From Firmicutes bacterium UBA3553 (GTDB lineage Bacteria; Bacillota; Clostridia; Tissierellales; Sedimentibacteraceae): a DNA stretch of 34,479 bases. This document shows positions 31,805 to 34,479 of this stretch, piece after piece (position 1 is the stretch's first letter; the number at the start of each line of letters is the position of its first letter). The notes beneath the pieces were generated by a model. The model saw nothing but the letters and a program-made list of their open reading frames with translations. It ran no database searches and was not told the DNA's origin. Both the position numbers and the translations under genes were made by a program. The stretch covers positions 1 to 34,479 of the forward strand of contig DFOA01000050.1 in NCBI GenBank assembly GCA_002381185.1, read 5' to 3'.

Positions 31805-33550
31805 TTAATTTAATAATGTATTTAACTTTTCACCTTTTAAATCCTCAGAACTCCATTTAATTAAAGCCGCATTTCCTTCTGCTACCTCAGATATTTTATT
31901 AATCCATTCAACCTCATTAGCAGCTTTGGCCTTTAATATCTCATTGGTTGTACTTGTAGCGTAGAAACTTGAGTTAATTATCCACCATTTACTGAATATG
32001 CCCGCTCTTTCTAAATCCTCCTGAAGTCTTTTGGCTTCATAATAAGGAGTCGCTTCAGGTAACGTGATTATTAATACTTCAGTTAATTTATCATCTTTAA
32101 GTTTAGGTAACAGCTCCTTAACCGATTCTGGGATATCTCCCTGTGTACGTGCGATTTCCTTATTATAACTTTGTGTTGACTCAAGTAATAATAGGGTATG
32201 CCCTGTTGGTGCAGTATCTATTACTACTACTTCATCCTTAGAGCGCTCAACTATCTCAGCAAAGGCTCTGAAAACTGCAATCTCCTGAGTACAAGGGCTT
32301 CTCAAATCCTCTTCAATATATGCAATATCATCATCACTCATAGTCTCTCTTGCCTTACTTAATACTTCTTCCTGATACTTTTCTAATTCCTTCTTTTCAT
32401 CAATTCTGCTTACTGTGATTCCAAAGCTTTCATCTATGACAAACTTTAAATGAGCTGCAGGGTCAGTAGTAGTAAGATGTACCTTTTTCCCTCTCTTAGC
32501 AAGTTCCATAGCCACTGTAGCAGCAATAGTGGTTTTACCAACGCCGCCCTTTCCCATTGTAAAGATTACTTTTTTATCCGAATCGTAAAGGTCATCTACT
32601 ACTTTACTCAATTTTACAGTATTTTTAATATCTAGATTTTCACCTATATATTTAATATCCCCACTACTAAAAAAGGATCTGATATTATCTATTCCTGTAA
32701 TATTATAAGGTCTTAAAGGAATTTCAAAAGTTTCTAGAACTTTTAAACCTTCTGGCATATTACTTAGTACTTCCTGTTGTTTATTATAGATTTCATTGGA
32801 TAAATCATCATCATGACTCTGTAGAGCTCCATTCACTATTAAAAACTGATTTTTCACTCCAATGTCTTGAAGTTCAATAGACGCTCTTTCAGCCTCTATT
32901 AATGCGGATGTATCTGGACGTGATATTAAGACTAAAGTGGTCTTTTCTCCGTCTGCCAAATTTTCTACTGCATTTTTATAAGTATCTTTTTTATCCTCTA
33001 ATCCTGAAAGTTGACCTAAGCAGGATGCACCATGAGTACTTTCACTTATGAAATTGGTCCATGCCGATGGTAATTGTAGCATCCTTAAAGTATGACCTGT
33101 AGGTGCTGTATCAAATATTATATGATCATATTCTTCAGATGCTTTTTTATCGGTTATAAAGCCTGAAAATTCATTAAAGGCTGCGATTTCAACTGTACAT
33201 GAACCTGATAGTTGCTCTTCCATATTTTCTATAACAACATCAGGAAGCTTTCCTCTATATGGTCCTATGACGCTCTCTTTATAATCAGCTGCTGCAGCTT
33301 CAGGTTCAAAATTTGCAACTGTAAGATTAGGTACATTATTTATTTCTATTCCCTTATTATTTAATTCTGTATCAAATACATCTTGAAGATTTGAAGCTGG
33401 GTCAGTACTTACAAGCATTATATTTTTACCACTGTCTGCTAATGCAACTGCTATGGCACATGCAGTAGATGTTTTTCCTACTCCACCTTTACCTGTAAAA
33501 AATAAGTATTTAGTTAAATCAATATCTTTCAAATCAAAGTTTTTATACAT
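31805..33550 (-). CDS. arsA: ArsA arsenite-stimulated ATPase
   Basis: 581 residues in two homologous halves. P-loops GKGGVGKTS (about 20-28) and GKGGVGKTT (about 333-341), each half followed by a DTAPTGHTL signature. The three As(III)-binding cysteines are kept: CTVEIAAF (Cys 118), ASCLGQ (Cys 177) and CTQEIAVF (Cys 420). It couples ATP hydrolysis to arsenite export through the membrane permease and receives arsenite from ArsD. AAAAGGAGGG site; 12 bp after arsD. Confidence 0.97.
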   Translation of the reverse strand: MYKNFDLKDIDLTKYLFFTGKGGVGKTSTACAIAVALADSGKNIMLVSTDPASNLQDVFDTELNNKGIEINNVPNLTVANFEPEAAAADYKESVIGPYRGKLPDVVIENMEEQLSGSCTVEIAAFNEFSGFITDKKASEEYDHIIFDTAPTGHTLRMLQLPSAWTNFISESTHGASCLGQLSGLEDKKDTYKNAVENLADGEKTTLVLISRPDTSALIEAERASIELQDIGVKNQFLIVNGALQSHDDDLSNEIYNKQQEVLSNMPEGLKVLETFEIPLRPYNITGIDNIRSFFSSGDIKYIGENLDIKNTVKLSKVVDDLYDSDKKVIFTMGKGGVGKTTIAATVAMELAKRGKKVHLTTTDPAAHLKFVIDESFGITVSRIDEKKELEKYQEEVLSKARETMSDDDIAYIEEDLRSPCTQEIAVFRAFAEIVERSKDEVVVIDTAPTGHTLLLLESTQSYNKEIARTQGDIPESVKELLPKLKDDKLTEVLIITLPEATPYYEAKRLQEDLERAGIFSKWWIINSSFYATSTTNEILKAKAANEVEWINKISEVAEGNAALIKWSSEDLKGEKLNTLLN

Positions 33551-33562
33551 AATGCCCTCCTT

Positions 33563-33940
33563 TTAGCAACAACCACTACCACCACAACAGCTATTTTTTT
33601 CGTTCTTTGCTCTTAACTCAGACATAATATATTCTTTAGGTATCTCAAGAATCGACACAAATTCTTCATTAGTAGGATATTCTTTAACCTTTACAACTTC
33701 TCCGTCTACCATTGTAATAGGAAGTATATCCGTACCTTCATCTATTAATAATTTATTTACTATCTTATTGTCTATAAAAGCTTGAGGATTACTGGAAAGA
33801 TTATATCTTTCTATAGTAACACCTTTTTTCTCTAATCGATTCAAGACTGTAGACACCCTTAACAGATTTTTATCAACAGATGGTCCACAAACTCCTGTCG
33901 AACAACACATAGCTGGATCAAATATAGCCATTTTTTTCAT
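33563..33940 (-). CDS. arsD: ArsD arsenite metallochaperone
   Basis: 125 residues. The family motif FDPAMCCSTGVCGPSVD carries Cys 12, 13 and 18, which bind As(III), and the C-terminus ends in a vicinal Cys cluster (CCGGSGCC). ArsD hands arsenite to ArsA and is also a weak repressor in some systems. Gene order arsR-arsD-arsA is standard. TAGGAGG site before the ATG. Confidence 0.95.
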   Translation of the reverse strand: MKKMAIFDPAMCCSTGVCGPSVDKNLLRVSTVLNRLEKKGVTIERYNLSSNPQAFIDNKIVNKLLIDEGTDILPITMVDGEVVKVKEYPTNEEFVSILEIPKEYIMSELRAKNEKNSCCGGSGCC

Positions 33941-33958
33941 TACAATCTCCTCCTAAAA

Positions 33959-34285
33959 TTAATTATTTGAATCATTATTTTTACATCTCTTGCAAATACA
34001 GTCTTCCTTTTCACTAACTATGGATGTGATAAAACTTAAAGCCTCATCTGCTCTCACTTTATTAAGCGTGTATCTCATCCATGCTCCGTCACGCTCTGCA
34101 TTTACAAGTCCACTATCTGTAAGAGTCTTCATATGATAGCTAAGTGTGGATTGTGATATACTTAAGCCTTCTAAAATATCGCAAGCACACATTTCTCCAC
34201 AAGATAGCATATCAATTATCCTTAAACGAGTTTCATCTGATATAGCTTTAAAGACTGGAATATACTCTGCATATGACTGAACCAT
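33959..34285 (-). CDS. arsR: ArsR/SmtB arsenic-responsive repressor
   Basis: 108 residues: winged helix with AISDETRLRIIDML, the metal-binding motif SCGEMCACDILEGL (CxC in helix 3 with a further Cys before it), recognition helix ISQSTLSYHMKTL and wing ERDGAWMRYTL. A second Cys cluster (CICKRC) lies at the C-terminus. It represses the operon until As(III) or Sb(III) binds. First gene of the seven-gene operon, behind AAAGGAGG and a sigma-A promoter with two TATCGATA palindromes. Confidence 0.95.
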   Translation of the reverse strand: MVQSYAEYIPVFKAISDETRLRIIDMLSCGEMCACDILEGLSISQSTLSYHMKTLTDSGLVNAERDGAWMRYTLNKVRADEALSFITSIVSEKEDCICKRCKNNDSNN

Positions 34286-34332
34286 GAAATTACCTCCTTT
34301 GTATATCTATATGTTTCGATGACATTGAATGT

Positions 34333-34379
34333 TATCGATATTCTAAAATTATTCTAACAACAATATCGATAGTTGTCAA
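34333..34379 (-). promoter_or_regulatory. ars operon promoter with paired operator palindromes
   Basis: On the minus strand -35 TTGACA (34374-34379), a 17-bp spacer and -10 TAGAAT (34351-34356) form a near-ideal sigma-A promoter. Two TATCGATA palindromes (34333-34340 and 34364-34371) lie 31 bp apart, one in the spacer and one just downstream of the -10, as expected for ArsR dimers blocking polymerase. The start codon follows at 34285. From 34380 to the window end I see only AT-rich sequence. Confidence 0.8.
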
Positions 34380-34479
34380 TATGATTGTTTGGAATTATTA
34401 TTATTATTTTTTTTTTGAATCCCCTATCAATATCTGATTAGAAAATCAAGTAGATATGTATTGATTTACAATGAAAACT

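Noticed and set aside
34461..34474. FNR-box-like sequence TTGATTTACAATGA upstream of arsR
   Set aside because: Only one half-site is intact, and there is no well-placed -10; the ars promoter further downstream explains expression.
1..34479. CRISPR array, tRNA or rRNA genes, transposase genes
   Set aside because: Looked for regular short repeats, cloverleaf-like segments and transposase motifs and found none that I can support.

Overview
This is a low-GC, single-orientation window: every gene I can support lies on the minus strand, nearly all with strong AGGAGG-type ribosome sites, which points to a Bacillota host, most likely in Clostridia/Tissierellia. The species cannot be read from the sequence. 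No rRNA, tRNA, CRISPR array, transposase, integrase, relaxase, VirB4 or VirD4 is present. Two blocks meet at about 20.9-21.45 kb.

Block 1 (about 24-20816) is part of an integrative conjugative element (ICE). Read in transcription order, from high to low coordinates, it begins with leading-region type genes: a BFD-like Fe-S protein, a conserved ICE protein, an ArdA-like antirestriction protein, DUF4314, a winged-helix protein, a Dam-type adenine methylase, an AbrB-like protein, a YodL-domain protein, a DUF6133 Flp-pilin-like peptide and a SpoVG-like protein. Next comes an apparently complete Tad-type pilus machine: an SLH/Ig-repeat surface protein, a mini-ORF, a TadV prepilin peptidase, RcpC/CpaB, TadZ, TadA, TadB, TadC, DUF4320 and a TadE-like pseudopilin, then a DUF6550-like membrane protein and a Trp-rich secreted protein. 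The block ends with type IV secretion subunits (DUF3852 and a VirB6/TrbL CD1112-family protein) and a DUF4406-like gene, and continues off the left edge. Several intrinsic terminators sit directly against the next gene's ribosome site, suggesting controlled readthrough.

Block 2 (about 21451-34479) is a metal-resistance island. A seven-gene arsenic operon runs arsR-arsD-arsA-acr3-arsC-arsM-arsC2 behind a textbook sigma-A promoter with two TATCGATA operator palindromes. Below it are an Fnr-like regulator, a small Ric-like protein, a P1B ATPase with an unusual CPG motif, a stand-alone HMA metal chaperone, a DUF6448 gene broken by an in-frame TAG, a signal peptidase I, a CDF-transporter relic and a His-rich CopB-type (CPH) copper ATPase. 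Two perfect FNR boxes (TTGAT-N4-ATCAA) lie upstream of the Ric-like and HMA genes, each centred 41.5 bp before the predicted start of transcription, so the encoded Fnr protein probably controls its own neighbourhood.

The junction (20889-21450) has no convincing gene. It holds three copies of an AACCACAAYAT motif, a short reading frame resembling the 3' end of rumA/rlmD (a known ICE target), and several hairpins. It may be an old attachment site separating the ICE backbone from the metal island. The most notable system is the ICE-borne Tad pilus with its shared pilin-signal motif. Also notable are a C-terminal GGMS(M/I) tail shared by ICE proteins of unrelated families, and the Fnr-box/CPG-ATPase module.
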